A stretch of DNA of 64,000 bases from NCBI RefSeq assembly GCF_000245335.1, contig NZ_JH600280.1, positions 1 to 64,000 on the forward strand, given 5' to 3'. Within the stretch, counting starts at the first letter, position 1; each line of letters opens with the position of its first letter. Of the stretch, positions 15,395 through 28,881 are shown piece after piece. The stretch is from Bacillus mojavensis RO-H-1 = KCTC 3706 (GTDB lineage Bacteria > Bacillota > Bacilli > Bacillales > Bacillaceae). Under the pieces are notes generated by a model. It was not told where the DNA came from and made no database searches. It saw only the letters and a list, made by a program, of their open reading frames with translations. Position numbers and translations under genes: made by a program.

Positions 15395-16921
15395 ATGGTG
15401 ACTTTAGACGGTTCTTCATTGACAACAGTGGACGTTGCTCGTGTGCTGTTTGATTTTGAAGAGGCAGCGGCTTCCGAGGAAAGTATGGAACGCGTGAAGA
15501 AAAGCAGAGCGGCAGTGGAACGGATTGTACACGAGGAAAAGACAATTTACGGCATCACCACCGGGTTTGGCAAATTCAGTGATGTCTTGATTCAGAAAGA
15601 AGACTCAGCGGAGCTGCAGCTGAATTTAATCCTTTCTCATGCCTGCGGAGTCGGCGATCCTTTTCCTGAGTGTGTTTCCAGGGCAATGCTGCTTTTGCGC
15701 GCCAATGCGCTGTTAAAAGGCTTTTCCGGTGTACGCGCTGAGCTAATCGAACAATTGCTTGCCTTTTTAAATAAACGCGTCCATCCTGTCATCCCTCAGC
15801 AGGGATCACTTGGCGCAAGCGGGGATCTGGCGCCGCTCTCCCACCTGGCGCTTGCGCTGATCGGGCAAGGAGAAGTCTTTTTTGAGGGAGAAAGGATGCC
15901 GGCAATGAAAGGCTTGAAAAAAGCCGGCATTCAGCCGGTATCACTGACATCCAAGGAAGGGCTTGCCTTGATTAACGGGACTCAGGCCATGACTGCTATG
16001 GGTGTGGTCGCATACATTGAAGCGGAAAAACTAGCCTATCAAACAGAGCGCATTGCCAGCTTAACGATTGAAGGGCTCCGCGGAATTATCGATGCGTTTG
16101 ACGAGGATATTCACTCCGCCCGCGGCTATCAGGAGCAGATCGATGTCGCAGAGCGAATCCGTTTTTATCTATCTGACAGCAGCTTGACGACCTCTCAGGG
16201 AGAACTGCGGGTTCAGGATGCGTATTCATTGCGCTGTATTCCGCAAGTGCACGGTGCGACCTGGCAGACGTTAGGCTATGTGAAAGAAAAATTAGAGATT
16301 GAGATGAATGCAGCTACGGACAACCCTCTTATTTTCAATGACGGGGACAAAGTCATTTCTGGCGGAAACTTTCACGGACAGCCGATCGCCTTTGCCATGG
16401 ATTTTCTAAAAATCGCAGTATCAGAGCTTGCGAATATCGCAGAACGCAGGATAGAGCGCCTTGTAAACCCGCAGCTGAATGACCTGCCGCCATTCCTAAG
16501 CCCTCATCCCGGTCTGCAATCCGGTGCAATGATCATGCAGTATGCCGCGGCCTCACTTGTTTCTGAAAATAAAACCCTGGCCCATCCCGCAAGTGTGGAC
16601 TCTATTCCGTCATCCGCCAACCAAGAAGACCATGTCAGCATGGGAACCATCGCCGCGCGGCATGCTTATCAGGTGATCGCAAATACAAGAAGAGTGATTG
16701 CGATTGAAGCAATTTGCGCATTGCAGGCTGTTGAATACAGAGGCATAGAACATGCAGCCTCCTACACCAAACAGCTTTTTCAAGAAATGAGAAAAGTCGT
16801 GCCGTCCATTCAGCAGGACCGTGTTTTTTCCTATGACATTGAACGCTTGACTGACTGGCTGAAGAAGGAATCTTTATTACCTAATTATCAGAAAGAAGAA
16901 CTATGGGGGATGAACATATGA
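15395..16921 (+). CDS. hutH: Histidine ammonia-lyase
   Basis: A 508-residue enzyme that removes ammonia from L-histidine to give urocanate, the first step of Hut. The Ala141-Ser142-Gly143 triad within [14 protein letters not shown] forms the MIO electrophile. Tyr in [12 protein letters not shown] (residues 51-62) and the [13 protein letters not shown] stretch belong to the active site. Length and sequence match B. subtilis HutH. An AAGGAG ribosome site precedes the ATG. The stop overlaps the hutU start. Confidence 0.97.
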   Translation: MVTLDGSSLTTVDVARVLFDFEEAAASEESMERVKKSRAAVERIVHEEKTIYGITTGFGKFSDVLIQKEDSAELQLNLILSHACGVGDPFPECVSRAMLLLRANALLKGFSGVRAELIEQLLAFLNKRVHPVIPQQGSLGASGDLAPLSHLALALIGQGEVFFEGERMPAMKGLKKAGIQPVSLTSKEGLALINGTQAMTAMGVVAYIEAEKLAYQTERIASLTIEGLRGIIDAFDEDIHSARGYQEQIDVAERIRFYLSDSSLTTSQGELRVQDAYSLRCIPQVHGATWQTLGYVKEKLEIEMNAATDNPLIFNDGDKVISGGNFHGQPIAFAMDFLKIAVSELANIAERRIERLVNPQLNDLPPFLSPHPGLQSGAMIMQYAAASLVSENKTLAHPASVDSIPSSANQEDHVSMGTIAARHAYQVIANTRRVIAIEAICALQAVEYRGIEHAASYTKQLFQEMRKVVPSIQQDRVFSYDIERLTDWLKKESLLPNYQKEELWGMNI

Positions 16922-18576
16922 CTGATGTAAAAAAATCAATCCGTGCCAATAGAGGAACAGAACTTGAATGCTTAGGGTGGGAGCAAGAGGCGGTGCTTCG
17001 GATGCTTCGAAACAACCTTGATCCGGAAGTCGCCGAGAAGCCGGAGGACCTGATTGTATATGGCGGAATTGGCAAAGCCGCACGGGATTGGGACGCTTTT
17101 CACGCCATTGAGCAATCCTTAAAAACACTAAAACATGATGAGACATTGCTCGTGCAATCCGGAAAGCCCGTTGGCATGTTCCGTACACACCCGCAGGCGC
17201 CGCGCGTGCTTTTAGCAAACTCTGTGCTTGTTCCGAAGTGGGCGAACTGGGAGCATTTCCACGAGCTTGAGAAAAAAGGGTTAATGATGTACGGGCAAAT
17301 GACAGCAGGCAGCTGGATTTACATTGGCTCACAAGGCATTTTGCAAGGAACCTATGAAACCTTCGCTGAGCTCGCGAGACAGCATTTCGGAGGAAGCTTA
17401 AAAGGGACATTGACGCTGACAGCCGGTCTCGGCGGAATGGGAGGCGCCCAGCCGCTATCTGTCACGATGAATGACGGAGTTGTGATTGCCGTCGAGGTTG
17501 ATGAGAAACGAATTGACAAACGAATTGAAACAAAATACTGTGACCGGAAAACAGCGTCGATTGAGGAAGCCTTAGCGTGGGCTGAAGAGGCAAAGCTAGC
17601 AGGAAAACCTCTCTCCATCGCTCTTCTCGGAAATGCGGCAGAGGTTCACCATACTCTTCTGAACCGCGGCGTCACCATTGATATCGTCACCGATCAGACG
17701 TCTGCCCATGACCCATTAATCGGTTATGTGCCCGAGGGCTATTCACTTGATGAAGCTGATCGTTTGCGCCAAGACAATCCAGACCTTTACGTGCGCCTTG
17801 CGAAACAAAGCATGAAAAAACATGTGGAAGCCATGCTGGCCTTTCAACAAAAGGGCTCAGTTGTATTTGACTACGGCAACAATATTCGGCAAGTTGCTAA
17901 AGATGAAGGGCTGGAGAATGCCTTCGATTTTCCGGGGTTTGTCCCTGCTTACATCCGCCCCTTATTCTGTGAAGGAAAAGGGCCATTCCGCTGGGCGGCG
18001 CTTTCCGGTGATCCGGCAGATATTTACCGTACGGATGCGTTATTAAAAGAACTGTTCCCGACAAATAAAGCCCTTCACCGCTGGATCGATATGGCTCAGG
18101 AAAAAGTCGCTTTCCAAGGCTTGCCGTCCCGTATTTGCTGGCTTGGATACGGAGAACGAAAAAAGATGGGGCTTGCCATTAACGAATTGGTTCGAAACGG
18201 GGAGCTAAAAGCACCAGTCGTCATTGGACGAGATCATTTGGACTGCGGGTCTGTCGCCTCACCAAACCGGGAGACAGAAGCGATGAAGGACGGAAGTGAC
18301 GCTGTCGGCGATTGGGCTGTGCTAAATGCGCTTGTCAACACAGCGGCGGGTGCGAGCTGGGTTTCCTTCCACCATGGCGGCGGCGTTGGAATGGGCTATT
18401 CGCTGCATGCCGGTATGGTCGCAGTTGCCGATGGAAGCAAGCTGGCTGACGAACGGCTCGCCCGAGTCTTAACGAGCGATCCGGGAATGGGCATTATCCG
18501 TCATGCGGATGCGGGTTATGAACGTGCTGTTGAAGTAGCGAAAAAACAAGACATTATCGTGCCGATGCAAAAATAA
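16918..18576 (+). CDS. hutU: Urocanate hydratase
   Basis: A 552-residue cytosolic enzyme converting urocanate to imidazolonepropionate with tightly bound NAD+. The [10 protein letters not shown] stretch near residue 170 is the dinucleotide loop, and [15 protein letters not shown] near 440 carries the conserved cysteine of the family. I use the ATG at 16918 (MTDVKKS), which overlaps the hutH stop and has GGGGGA at seven bases, rather than the ATG five codons earlier. The overlap implies coupling with hutH. Confidence 0.97.
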   Translation: MTDVKKSIRANRGTELECLGWEQEAVLRMLRNNLDPEVAEKPEDLIVYGGIGKAARDWDAFHAIEQSLKTLKHDETLLVQSGKPVGMFRTHPQAPRVLLANSVLVPKWANWEHFHELEKKGLMMYGQMTAGSWIYIGSQGILQGTYETFAELARQHFGGSLKGTLTLTAGLGGMGGAQPLSVTMNDGVVIAVEVDEKRIDKRIETKYCDRKTASIEEALAWAEEAKLAGKPLSIALLGNAAEVHHTLLNRGVTIDIVTDQTSAHDPLIGYVPEGYSLDEADRLRQDNPDLYVRLAKQSMKKHVEAMLAFQQKGSVVFDYGNNIRQVAKDEGLENAFDFPGFVPAYIRPLFCEGKGPFRWAALSGDPADIYRTDALLKELFPTNKALHRWIDMAQEKVAFQGLPSRICWLGYGERKKMGLAINELVRNGELKAPVVIGRDHLDCGSVASPNRETEAMKDGSDAVGDWAVLNALVNTAAGASWVSFHHGGGVGMGYSLHAGMVAVADGSKLADERLARVLTSDPGMGIIRHADAGYERAVEVAKKQDIIVPMQK

Positions 18577-20800
<2,224 letters not shown>

Positions 20801-20875
20801 TCTTCCGGCAGGTTGTATGTTGGTAACAAGAAACTCATCTGCCTGATAAACGGCAGCTAAAAGGAGGACGAGACG

Positions 20876-22303
20876 GTGGGTCTTCAGGAGAAAAGCGGCC
20901 ATCAGCTGAAACGGACAATGAAAAGCAGGCACTTATTTATGATCTCATTGGGAGGCGTCATAGGAACAGGACTTTTCCTCAGTACGGGCTATACGCTAAG
21001 CCAAGCCGGGCCCGGCGGTACGATACTCGCTTATTTAATCGGCGGATTGATGATGTACCTCGTCATGCAATGTCTGGGTGAATTGTCAGTCGCCATGCCG
21101 GTGACCGGTTCCTTTCAAAAATACGCTACAACATTCATCGGGCCATCTACCGGTTTTATGGTCGGCATCATGTACTGGGTGAATTGGGTGGTGACGGTAG
21201 GTTCTGAGTTTACCGCATCCGGTATTCTCATGCAGCGCTGGTTTCCTGACAGCAGCGTATGGATGTGGAGCGCGATTTTTGCAGCTCTCCTTTTCGTATG
21301 CAACGCATTTTCAGTCAAATTATTTGCGGAAACCGAATTTTGGTTTTCGAGCGTGAAGATTGTCACCATCATTTTATTTATCATTTTAGGAGGCGCCGCC
21401 ATGTTTGGCTTGATCTCGTTAAACGGGACGGCTGATGCCCCTATGTTTTCAAATTTCACCGGTCATGGAGGATTGTTTCCGAACGGCTTTCTCGCTGTAT
21501 TTATCGCCATGATATCTGTGAGTTTTGCCTTTTCCGGAACAGAATTAATCGGCGTCACAGCAGGAGAATCCGCAAATCCTCAAAAGGATATTCCGCGCTC
21601 CATCCGTAATGTCGCATGGAGGACAGTCATTTTTTTCATTGGTGCCATCTTCGTATTATCCGGACTGATTTCATGGAAAGAAGCAGGAGTAATTGAAAGT
21701 CCCTTTGTAGCAGTGTTTGCAGAGATCGGAATCCCTTACGCCGCAGATATTATGAATTTTGTTATATTAACAGCCTTGCTGTCCGTGGCCAATTCAGGCC
21801 TGTATGCCTCAACCCGTATGCTGTGGTCGTTAGCAAATGAAAACATGATCAGCTCTCGTTTTAAAAAAGTCACATCTAAAGGCATTCCACTCAATGCCTT
21901 AATCATCAGTATGGCTGTATCTTGTTTATCTCTCGTATCCAGTATTGTGGCGCCTGGAACTGTATATGTGGTGATGGTAGCGATTGCTGGATTTGCAGGG
22001 GTTGTGGTCTGGATGAGCATTGCGCTGTCTCAAATCTTGTTCCGAAAGAGATTTCTTAAAAAAGGGGGGAATGTAAAAGATCTGACATTTCGCACACCGC
22101 TTTATCCTCTTATGCCTATAGCCGCTCTTTTATTATGTTCAGCTTCTTGTATCGGTCTGGCTTTTGATCCCAATCAAAGAATCGCTCTCTTCTGCGGAAT
22201 TCCTTGTATCATCCTATGCTATCTCATCTACTATTTCAGAAAAAATCTTACGAAAGCAAAAAAAATCGAACAAGAGGATTATCAGGTTGATCATATCCTG
22301 TAA
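20876..22303 (+). CDS. hutM: Histidine permease HutM
   Basis: A 475-residue APC-family transporter with twelve membrane segments. The conserved first helix motif reads [18 protein letters not shown], as in GABA and amino acid permeases of this family. It imports histidine for the preceding enzymes. The GTG start at 20876 has AAGGAGG well placed. It is the last gene of the operon, followed by a terminator. Confidence 0.95.
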   Translation: MGLQEKSGHQLKRTMKSRHLFMISLGGVIGTGLFLSTGYTLSQAGPGGTILAYLIGGLMMYLVMQCLGELSVAMPVTGSFQKYATTFIGPSTGFMVGIMYWVNWVVTVGSEFTASGILMQRWFPDSSVWMWSAIFAALLFVCNAFSVKLFAETEFWFSSVKIVTIILFIILGGAAMFGLISLNGTADAPMFSNFTGHGGLFPNGFLAVFIAMISVSFAFSGTELIGVTAGESANPQKDIPRSIRNVAWRTVIFFIGAIFVLSGLISWKEAGVIESPFVAVFAEIGIPYAADIMNFVILTALLSVANSGLYASTRMLWSLANENMISSRFKKVTSKGIPLNALIISMAVSCLSLVSSIVAPGTVYVVMVAIAGFAGVVVWMSIALSQILFRKRFLKKGGNVKDLTFRTPLYPLMPIAALLLCSASCIGLAFDPNQRIALFCGIPCIILCYLIYYFRKNLTKAKKIEQEDYQVDHIL

Positions 22304-22310
22304 TCAAAAC

Positions 22311-22345
22311 AGCACACCCCACTCAGGATGGGATGTGCTTTATTT
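22311..22345. terminator. Bidirectional terminator between hutM and pdp
   Basis: AGCACACCCC and GGGATGTGCT pair around ACTCAGGAT, with T-rich flanks on the hut side and A-rich on the other, between convergent operons. Confidence 0.75.
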
Positions 22346-23647
22346 TTATTCCGTAATTAACGTATGAATCAGCTTCGGCGCCTTCGCTTCCGCTGCGATG
22401 CGGATGTTGTCATAGACTTTCGCGATGACTTCATCGACGTTTTCGCGGTTGGCGTAAAGCGTCACGAGTGGTTCGCCTTTTTCAACCTTGTCGCCGACCT
22501 TTTTGCGGAGCATGATGCCGACGGCTAAATCAATTTCGTCTTCTTTTGTGGCGCGTCCGGCTCCTAACAGCATGGCAGCAACGCCGATTTCGTCCGCGAC
22601 GATTTCGGAGACCACACCCGCTTCTTTTGCTGGCACATCAATGTGATAAGCCGCTTGCGGAAGCTTAGACGGATCGTCAACAATCGAGCTGTCACCGCCT
22701 TGGTTTTTTAAGAAATCTTTGAATTTCTCTAGCGCTTTTCCGTTTTTCATGACCTCTTCAAGCTTCGCTCTTGCTTCGTCTAATGTACCTGCTTTTTTCG
22801 CAAGCACGACCATTTGGCTGCCGAGTGTTAAGACTAGCTCGTGCAGGTCTTCAGGGCCTTCGCCTTTGAGCGTGTCTATCGCTTCTTTCACTTCAAGCGC
22901 ATTTCCGATCGCAAAGCCGAGCGGCTGGGACATGTCGGAGATGACAGCCATCGTTTGGCGGCCGACTTTGTTGCCGATTCGTACCATTGCTTTCGCGAGT
23001 TCAGCCGCATCTTCCTCTGTTTTCATGAAGGCGCCCGCTCCCGTTTTCACGTCAAGCACGATCGCGTCCGCTCCGGCAGCGATTTTTTTGCTCATAATGG
23101 AGCTAGCGATAAGCGGGATGGAATTTACCGTACCCGTTACATCACGCAGGGCGTACAGTTTTTTATCCGCCGGCGTTAAGTTGCCGCTTTGGCCAATGAC
23201 GGCAACCTTGTCGCGGTTCACAAGCTTAATAAATTCGTCCTTAGACAGTTCCACGTGAAACCCGTCGATCGCCTCTAATTTATCAATTGTTCCGCCCGTA
23301 TGACCGAGGCCGCGGCCGGACATTTTGGCAACCGGCACATCAAGAGCCGCGACAAGCGGTGCGAGGACGAGTGTTGTCGTGTCGCCGACGCCGCCGGTTG
23401 AATGTTTATCCACTTTAATTCCCTCGATGGCAGAAAGATCAATCGTTTCACCGGAGTTCACCATAGCCATTGTTAAGTCCGCCCGTTCACGATCACTCAT
23501 ATCCTGAAAATAAATCGCCATGGCAAGCGCGCTTGCCTGATAATCAGGAATGCTGCCGTCCGTATAGCCGTTTACGAAAAACTGGATTTCTTCTGTGGTG
23601 AGTTCTTTTCCGTTTTGTTTTTTGATGATAATATCTACCATTCTCAT
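22346..23647 (-). CDS. pdp: Pyrimidine-nucleoside phosphorylase
   Basis: A 433-residue enzyme splitting thymidine, deoxyuridine and uridine with phosphate to base and (deoxy)ribose 1-phosphate. The signature [19 protein letters not shown] lies near residue 108, and [10 protein letters not shown] near 80 binds phosphate. I use the ATG at 23647 ([10 protein letters not shown]), matching the known length; a GTG three codons earlier has too short a spacing to AAAGGA. It is the last gene of dra-nupC-pdp. Confidence 0.95.
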   Translation of the reverse strand: MRMVDIIIKKQNGKELTTEEIQFFVNGYTDGSIPDYQASALAMAIYFQDMSDRERADLTMAMVNSGETIDLSAIEGIKVDKHSTGGVGDTTTLVLAPLVAALDVPVAKMSGRGLGHTGGTIDKLEAIDGFHVELSKDEFIKLVNRDKVAVIGQSGNLTPADKKLYALRDVTGTVNSIPLIASSIMSKKIAAGADAIVLDVKTGAGAFMKTEEDAAELAKAMVRIGNKVGRQTMAVISDMSQPLGFAIGNALEVKEAIDTLKGEGPEDLHELVLTLGSQMVVLAKKAGTLDEARAKLEEVMKNGKALEKFKDFLKNQGGDSSIVDDPSKLPQAAYHIDVPAKEAGVVSEIVADEIGVAAMLLGAGRATKEDEIDLAVGIMLRKKVGDKVEKGEPLVTLYANRENVDEVIAKVYDNIRIAAEAKAPKLIHTLITE

Positions 23648-23675
23648 TTTAGTCACCGATCCTTTTCGATTATGT

Positions 23676-24857
23676 TCAGTAAATCAGACCTACAACTGCC
23701 GCTGTTAAAAAGCTGACAAGCGTAGCACCGTATAATAATTTCAGACCGAAACGAGCAACAACGTTTCCTTGCTTTTCATTCAGACCCTTTACAGCACCGG
23801 CAATGATACCGATGGAAGAGAAGTTCGCGAACGATACGAGGAATACTGATACAATCGCTGTTGTGCGGCCGCTGAAGTGAAAACCGTTTTGCGAAAGAGA
23901 CGTCATAGCGACAAACTCGTTCGATACCATTTTTGTTGCCATAATACTTCCGGCGTTAACAGCTTCATTCCATGGAATACCAACAAGAAAAGCGAATGGA
24001 GCAAACACATATCCAAGCAGGTCTTGGAAGGAAATACCGAGTACAGCATTAAAGATACCATTGATCAAAGCAATAATCGCGACAAATCCAATCAGCATTG
24101 CTGCGACAACAACCGCTACTTTGAAACCATCTAAGATGTATTCTCCGAGCACTTCGAAGAAGGATTGTTTTTCTTCATTTTCTACACGGAGCATATCCTC
24201 ATCTTTTGCGACCTCGTAAGGATTAATGATAGAGGCAATGATAAAACCGCCAAATAAGTTCAATACAAGAGCCGTTACGACGTATTCAGGCTTCAGCATC
24301 GTCATGTAAGCGCCGACGATTGACATGGATACGGTTGACATCGCAGAAGCGCAAAGCGTGTACAAACGCTGCTGTGACAGTAAACCGAGTTCTTTTTTCA
24401 AGGAGATAAAGACTTCTGATTGCCCTAAAATTGCAGATGCGACAGCATTATACGACTCAAGTCTTCCCATTCCGTTTACCTTGCTGAGGGCAAGGCCGAT
24501 GTATTTAATAATAAACGGGAGGATCTTCCATTTTTGCAGAATTCCGATGAGTGCAGAAATAAATACAATCGGCAAGAGAACGTTCATAAAGAATGTCGAT
24601 TGATCCGCATTCACCAAACCGCCAAACACAAAGTTAATTCCTTCTGCCGCATAGCCAAGCAGGTAGCTGAATCCTTGTGCAAATCCTCCTACGAGAAAAT
24701 TCCCAATCCCCGTATTAAGGAGAATGTAACCGAGAATAAACTGCAAAATGAGCATGACAATAATTGGGCGGACCTTAATTCTTTTTTTGCCGCTGCTCGC
24801 GATCCACGCAAGGCCTAAAAACACGATTAAACCGATAATCCCGATCAAATACTTCAT
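23676..24857 (-). CDS. nupC: Pyrimidine nucleoside transporter NupC (CNT family)
   Basis: A 393-residue concentrative nucleoside transporter with about nine to ten membrane segments. Family motifs include [10 protein letters not shown] in the central half and [17 protein letters not shown] further on, the substrate-binding region of proton-coupled CNTs. It imports pyrimidine (deoxy)nucleosides for Pdp and Dra. An AAAGGAG ribosome site precedes the ATG at 24857. Confidence 0.95.
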   Translation of the reverse strand: MKYLIGIIGLIVFLGLAWIASSGKKRIKVRPIIVMLILQFILGYILLNTGIGNFLVGGFAQGFSYLLGYAAEGINFVFGGLVNADQSTFFMNVLLPIVFISALIGILQKWKILPFIIKYIGLALSKVNGMGRLESYNAVASAILGQSEVFISLKKELGLLSQQRLYTLCASAMSTVSMSIVGAYMTMLKPEYVVTALVLNLFGGFIIASIINPYEVAKDEDMLRVENEEKQSFFEVLGEYILDGFKVAVVVAAMLIGFVAIIALINGIFNAVLGISFQDLLGYVFAPFAFLVGIPWNEAVNAGSIMATKMVSNEFVAMTSLSQNGFHFSGRTTAIVSVFLVSFANFSSIGIIAGAVKGLNEKQGNVVARFGLKLLYGATLVSFLTAAVVGLIY

Positions 24858-24875
24858 ATGTGTTTCTCCTTTATT

Positions 24876-24889
24876 TGTATTCGCTTACA
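24876..24889 (+). promoter_or_regulatory. cre-like sequence between dra and nupC
   Basis: TGTATTCGCTTACA fits the CcpA consensus with one mismatch. It lies inside the operon, where a roadblock or processing role is possible. A second cre-like sequence (TGAAACCGCATACA) lies inside dra at 25575-25588. Confidence 0.5.
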
Positions 24890-24949
24890 TTATTATTTCC
24901 CCGGAAAGAAAAGCAGGGCACGGAAAGCAATTTGCCTTCCGTCTGCTTC

Positions 24950-25621
24950 TTAATAATTGTCTCCGCCGGCTCCGTTCTCTCCTTTTACAATGGAAACGCC
25001 TGCACTTGCGCCAATGCGGCTTGCACCTGCTTCGATCATCGTGTCTACATCTTCTTTCGTTCTGATACCCCCGGATGCTTTTACGCCGATATCAGGACCT
25101 ACTGTTTTGCGCATTAAAGCGATATCTTCCTTCGTTGCGCCGCCTGTAGAAAAACCTGTTGAGGTTTTCACGAAATCCGCTCCCGCAGAAACTGCTAAAC
25201 GGCATGCACGCTCTTTTTCTTCATCTGTCAGCAGGCATGTTTCAATAATAACTTTGACAAGCGCTTTTCCGGTTGCAGCTTCCACCACACCACGAATATC
25301 CGCTTCCACCGCTTCATCTTCTTTATCTTTCAAAGCGGCGATGTTAATAACCATGTCCACTTCAGTGGCGCCTTTTGAAATCGCATCCTTCGTTTCGAAC
25401 GCTTTTGTTTCTGTTGTGTTGGCGCCGAGCGGGAAGCCGATGACTGTACATACGTCAACTCCTGTTCCCTCAAGCTCTTTTGCAGCCAGCTGCACCCATG
25501 TCGGGTTTACACATACAGAAGCGAATTTGTATGTTTTCGCTTCTTCTATTAATTTCAGAATATCCGCTTTTTGTGTATGCGGTTTCAAAGCTGTATGATC
25601 AATTTTATTGGCTAATGTCAT
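24950..25621 (-). CDS. dra: Deoxyribose-phosphate aldolase
   Basis: A 223-residue class I aldolase splitting deoxyribose 5-phosphate into acetaldehyde and glyceraldehyde 3-phosphate. The Schiff-base lysine is in [15 protein letters not shown] (about Lys152). The proton-relay residues lie in ALVKVIIET (Lys) and [11 protein letters not shown] start at the ATG at 25621 ([13 protein letters not shown]); a GTG three codons upstream is less likely given family length. It is the first gene of dra-nupC-pdp. Confidence 0.95.
   Translation of the reverse strand: MTLANKIDHTALKPHTQKADILKLIEEAKTYKFASVCVNPTWVQLAAKELEGTGVDVCTVIGFPLGANTTETKAFETKDAISKGATEVDMVINIAALKDKEDEAVEADIRGVVEAATGKALVKVIIETCLLTDEEKERACRLAVSAGADFVKTSTGFSTGGATKEDIALMRKTVGPDIGVKASGGIRTKEDVDTMIEAGASRIGASAGVSIVKGENGAGGDNY
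25575..25588 (-). promoter_or_regulatory. cre site at the start of dra
   Basis: TGAAACCGCATACA, one mismatch to the cre consensus, about 35-45 bases into dra. A cre near the 5' end of dra is known to mediate CcpA repression of dra-nupC-pdp. Confidence 0.65.
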
Positions 25622-25670
25622 CCTTCGCACACTTCCTTTTTTGTTAAGATATTTTTTAGCATAACCGACT

Positions 25671-25710
25671 TTTGAACATATGTAAATTGGTAATTGAAAT
25701 TTTGTTCAGT
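25671..25710 (-). promoter_or_regulatory. DeoR operator of dra-nupC-pdp (palindrome plus half-site)
   Basis: On the minus strand ACTGAACAAAATTTCAAT (25693-25710) is close to the known DeoR palindrome ATTGAACAAAATTTCAAT. TATGTTCAAA (25671-25680) is the downstream half-site. Both lie in the deoR-dra gap where DeoR binds unless deoxyribose 5-phosphate is present. Confidence 0.85.
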
Positions 25711-25726
25711 GAACGGTCTAAAGGTG

Positions 25727-26668
25727 TCACAAATCATTAACAAGTGCCCTTGCGGTATGCTGATCAATGATTAACACGTTGGCATATTTTCCTGTTAACG
25801 CACCGTGGATCGAAGGCACTTTTCGGCTTCCGCCGGCCACTAATATAGAGCGTTCCTTCAGCCTCAGATCTTCAAGCTCGACGCCTATGGTCCGGTCATT
25901 GATGGCGGTGCTGCAAATATTCCCTTCCTCGTCAAAGAACCGCGAACAGATATCTCCAACAGCCTGATGTTTCAGCAATGCTTTCTCTTCTTCGTTAAAA
26001 TAGCCGAGCCGGAATAACAGCGCCTCGTCCCGGACGGTACCAACTGTAAAGAGTGCGATATTGGCCTGCTTGCCCATCTCGATAATGCGTGCGATATGGC
26101 GGTCCTTCTCTACCATTCGCTTTACATCGGCGTTATCAAAAACAACGGGAAGCGGGAGATAGCGCGGCATCGTTTGAAAAGCCTCTGCAAACAGCTGAAT
26201 CGTTTCAGCCGAATAGGTGTTTACCCGGGAATGGCTGATGCCGCCTTTCAGCTGGACGACCTCTACACCCTTTATTTGCTTTGGCTGCATGTTTTGCGCG
26301 ATCTGATACATGGTGGTTCCCCAGCTGACGCCGACGATGTCGCCGTCTTTTACCGTTTCATGCATATATTCTGCACCGTAACGGCTCAAGTCATGTGTGA
26401 TTGCTGCATAGTCCGGTGTCGGAGAAAACACAACGTGTGCTTCGAGAAGCCCGTATTTCTCTTCCAGCATCGAACCCAGCGCATCTAAATCTTCAAAAGG
26501 GTCCATCACGCGAATTTGGACAAATCCTTTTTCTTTTGCGTATTGCAGCAATCGGGAAACGGTCGGCCTTGAAATGCTGAGCTGCTCTGCGATTTGCTGC
26601 TGACTGTAGTCAGACTGATAATAAAGCCTTGCCGCTTCTATGCTTAATTGTTGTTTTTCCCGATCCAT
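25727..26668 (-). CDS. deoR: Deoxyribonucleoside regulator DeoR (SorC family)
   Basis: A 313-residue repressor. An N-terminal helix-turn-helix (QQQIAEQLSISRPTVSRLLQ, residues 23-42) is followed by a SorC-type sugar-phosphate-binding domain. It represses dra-nupC-pdp and is released by deoxyribose 5-phosphate. The gene lies just upstream of the operon on the same strand with its own transcript. ATG at 26668 with GGGAGG upstream. Confidence 0.95.
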   Translation of the reverse strand: MDREKQQLSIEAARLYYQSDYSQQQIAEQLSISRPTVSRLLQYAKEKGFVQIRVMDPFEDLDALGSMLEEKYGLLEAHVVFSPTPDYAAITHDLSRYGAEYMHETVKDGDIVGVSWGTTMYQIAQNMQPKQIKGVEVVQLKGGISHSRVNTYSAETIQLFAEAFQTMPRYLPLPVVFDNADVKRMVEKDRHIARIIEMGKQANIALFTVGTVRDEALLFRLGYFNEEEKALLKHQAVGDICSRFFDEEGNICSTAINDRTIGVELEDLRLKERSILVAGGSRKVPSIHGALTGKYANVLIIDQHTARALVNDL

Positions 26669-26765
26669 TCCGCACCTCCCTTGGATCAGTTCGTGGTGAA
26701 CCTGCCGATTTGCTTTTATTATACAGGCTGGCGGCAGCTTTCATCCACCTGATTTATGAGAAACT

Positions 26766-26797
26766 GAAAAACGCTCTGGCACAAATCTGCCCAGAGC
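26766..26797 (-). terminator. Terminator of yxxB
   Basis: GCTCTGGGCAG ATTTG TGCCAGAGC followed by GTTTTT on the minus strand, overlapping the region just past the yxxB stop. Confidence 0.75.
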
Positions 26798-27628
26798 TTA
26801 TTTTTCCCACTTCATATATTGATAAATGCCTTTCATGATGGCGTAAATTCCATATAACACAAGCCCGCACGCCAAGAAGATCAGAATCAGTCTGCCATGC
26901 GGCTGCTGCGCGAGTTCAGCGAGCGCCCCGTCAAAGCCTCTTGTGTCGTCCGGATCAGAAGTGAGAGCTGTTTTTATGAGAAAGAAGCCGATGGCTGAGA
27001 AAATAATAGCACGGGCGATGTTGCCTGCGCGTCCTGTGTTTTTTGCAATACATATCATTTCTTTGCTCATTTTTGACGTATCGAATTCTTTCATAAAAGA
27101 AGCACGGATACCTTTTATGAATTGAACCACTGCAAATAGGATAAAGCCCGCACCTGTGAGTCCCGTCAGCCACTGCCCAAACGGCTGCGCCAATATATAA
27201 GCAGACCACGTCTGTTCTGAAGTGCTGCCGCTCCCACGATCAAAGACAAACCGAAGGGCATTCCACGCAATTGATGCGTATACGGCGGCACTGAACAAAT
27301 TTCCCGTTCTTCGTGACAGGCCCCTTCTTCCTGTGCCGTGGCCCTCTGTATCCTTAACCGCACTCAGCACCATCCATATGACATACCCGATGAGTCCGAC
27401 TCCGATGAAGAAAAGCAAAATCGACCCAAACGGCATGCGTGATAAGGTTTGAAGTGCTCCGCTTGAATCCTTTGCCCCGCTGCCAGAACCGGCAGCCGTC
27501 ATCAATGCCAGAATGCCAAGCAAGATAAAAACACCGCCGAATGTAAAATAACCAAGCCTTCCGAACCGCTTTATCCAAGGCTTGGATTCCTGTTTTATTT
27601 TTGAGATGCACTGGTCCTTCGCATCCAT
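26798..27628 (-). CDS. yxxB: DUF1206 membrane protein YxxB
   Basis: A 276-residue membrane protein made of three similar units, each with two membrane helices (about residues 20-90, 110-180, 195-270), the DUF1206 layout. The function of this family is not known. The ATG at 27628 has GAGGG upstream. It has the length of B. subtilis YxxB and stands alone with its own terminator between deoR and yxeR. Confidence 0.88.
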   Translation of the reverse strand: MDAKDQCISKIKQESKPWIKRFGRLGYFTFGGVFILLGILALMTAAGSGSGAKDSSGALQTLSRMPFGSILLFFIGVGLIGYVIWMVLSAVKDTEGHGTGRRGLSRRTGNLFSAAVYASIAWNALRFVFDRGSGSTSEQTWSAYILAQPFGQWLTGLTGAGFILFAVVQFIKGIRASFMKEFDTSKMSKEMICIAKNTGRAGNIARAIIFSAIGFFLIKTALTSDPDDTRGFDGALAELAQQPHGRLILIFLACGLVLYGIYAIMKGIYQYMKWEK

Positions 27629-27696
27629 GTGCCCAACCCTCTTTCCGAATCGTTACTGTATCATTTCCCTAATAAGGAGAGTTGAAACAGCCTTCC

Positions 27697-28809
27697 TCAG
27701 TTTTGTTTAAGAGAGTCATGTCTTTGCTGCCCGGCCGAATAGGCGGGCGTGGCCCACGCAGCTGCCGCGACAGCTGTAATACCGCCAGCTAATTTCCCGA
27801 TAATCATGGCTGCTGCCATTTCTTTTTTCATTCCCGCCACAAAGCCGAGGTGGCTGCCGAGCACAAAGGCGGCGCTGACCGCAAACGCGACATTGATAAC
27901 CTTTCCTCTCGGCGTCATGTCTTTTAAGGTGGCGAGCATTGGGATATGGTGTGCCAAAGAAGCAACCATTCCTGCTGTCGCTGCCTGATCTAGATGTAAT
28001 ACCCTGCCCAAAGTATAGAGCTGTTTGCCAAAAGCTTTTGTGATAAAAGCTGTCAGCGGAAAAGCGCCCGCTAATACAACCGCGATGGTGCCTACGGTTT
28101 GTATGCCTGTTTCCATCTTTTCGAGGCCTGGTATCAGTAAAATGCCTGTCATCGTTTCAATCGAGACAGCAACAAGCCCAATGATCGCAACAATACTGAC
28201 AGCCTTCCCAAAAACGTGAAATACGCGGATTGTCTTGTCGGTGTAGCGCCATAATCCAAAAGCGATAACCGCAGAAAAAAGAATGGGAATCAGAATGTTT
28301 TTCAGGATCAATCCCATCTCAAAACCCGCAGCTACTCCGCCTACGAAGCACCCGATCGGTACAGTGCACAGTCCAATAAAAATACCTTTTGCAAAATAGG
28401 GGTGATCCTGTTTTTCAATCATGCCAAGAGCGACAGGAATGGTGAACACGATTGTCGGCCCCATCATCGTCCCCAGAAATACCCATGAAAACACGCCCGC
28501 GTCCGGATCTTTCGCCATTTCTGCTGCCAGCGCATAGCCTCCCATATCAATGGCCAGAATGGTGTTGGCAAAGGAGGATGGATCTGCGCCAATGGCGGCA
28601 TAGACCGGGGACACGACGGGAATCAGTATTCCCGCAAGCACTGGCGCCAGCGACACAATCCCGACCATTGACAGCGCAAGCGGCCCCATGGCCTTAAAGC
28701 CTTCCGCAAACCGCTCGCCAAGCCCCCACCTGTTTCCCAAGCAATAATCGGCTGCTCCCAATAATAAAAAGATGGCCAGAATACATACAACCACATCATT
28801 TACCGTCAT
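27697..28809 (-). CDS. yxeR: EutH-like ethanolamine-type transporter YxeR
   Basis: A 370-residue membrane protein with ten or more helices, of the EutH ethanolamine permease family (ASLAHHIPMLATLKDM near residue 285 is a family stretch). There are no ethanolamine lyase genes nearby, so its substrate in Bacillus is uncertain. It follows the yxeKLMNOPQ operon on the same strand after about 70 bases and may be read through from it. Confidence 0.85.
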   Translation of the reverse strand: MTVNDVVVCILAIFLLLGAADYCLGNRWGLGERFAEGFKAMGPLALSMVGIVSLAPVLAGILIPVVSPVYAAIGADPSSFANTILAIDMGGYALAAEMAKDPDAGVFSWVFLGTMMGPTIVFTIPVALGMIEKQDHPYFAKGIFIGLCTVPIGCFVGGVAAGFEMGLILKNILIPILFSAVIAFGLWRYTDKTIRVFHVFGKAVSIVAIIGLVAVSIETMTGILLIPGLEKMETGIQTVGTIAVVLAGAFPLTAFITKAFGKQLYTLGRVLHLDQAATAGMVASLAHHIPMLATLKDMTPRGKVINVAFAVSAAFVLGSHLGFVAGMKKEMAAAMIIGKLAGGITAVAAAAWATPAYSAGQQRHDSLKQN

Positions 28810-28881
28810 GGCCTTTCTCCTTTTTCAAACGTAAGATTTGGCTTTATCATATCATCTGAAGGAGGGGATGGGAGGCGGATT

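Noticed and set aside
22719-23258. 179-codon plus frame antisense to pdp
   Set aside because: It is the mirror frame of a GC-richer conserved gene; Ser/Ala/Phe-rich composition and no start signal mark it as a shadow.
24957-25598. 213-codon plus frame antisense to dra
   Set aside because: Shadow of dra; no ribosome site, and the real gene has full active-site motifs on the other strand.
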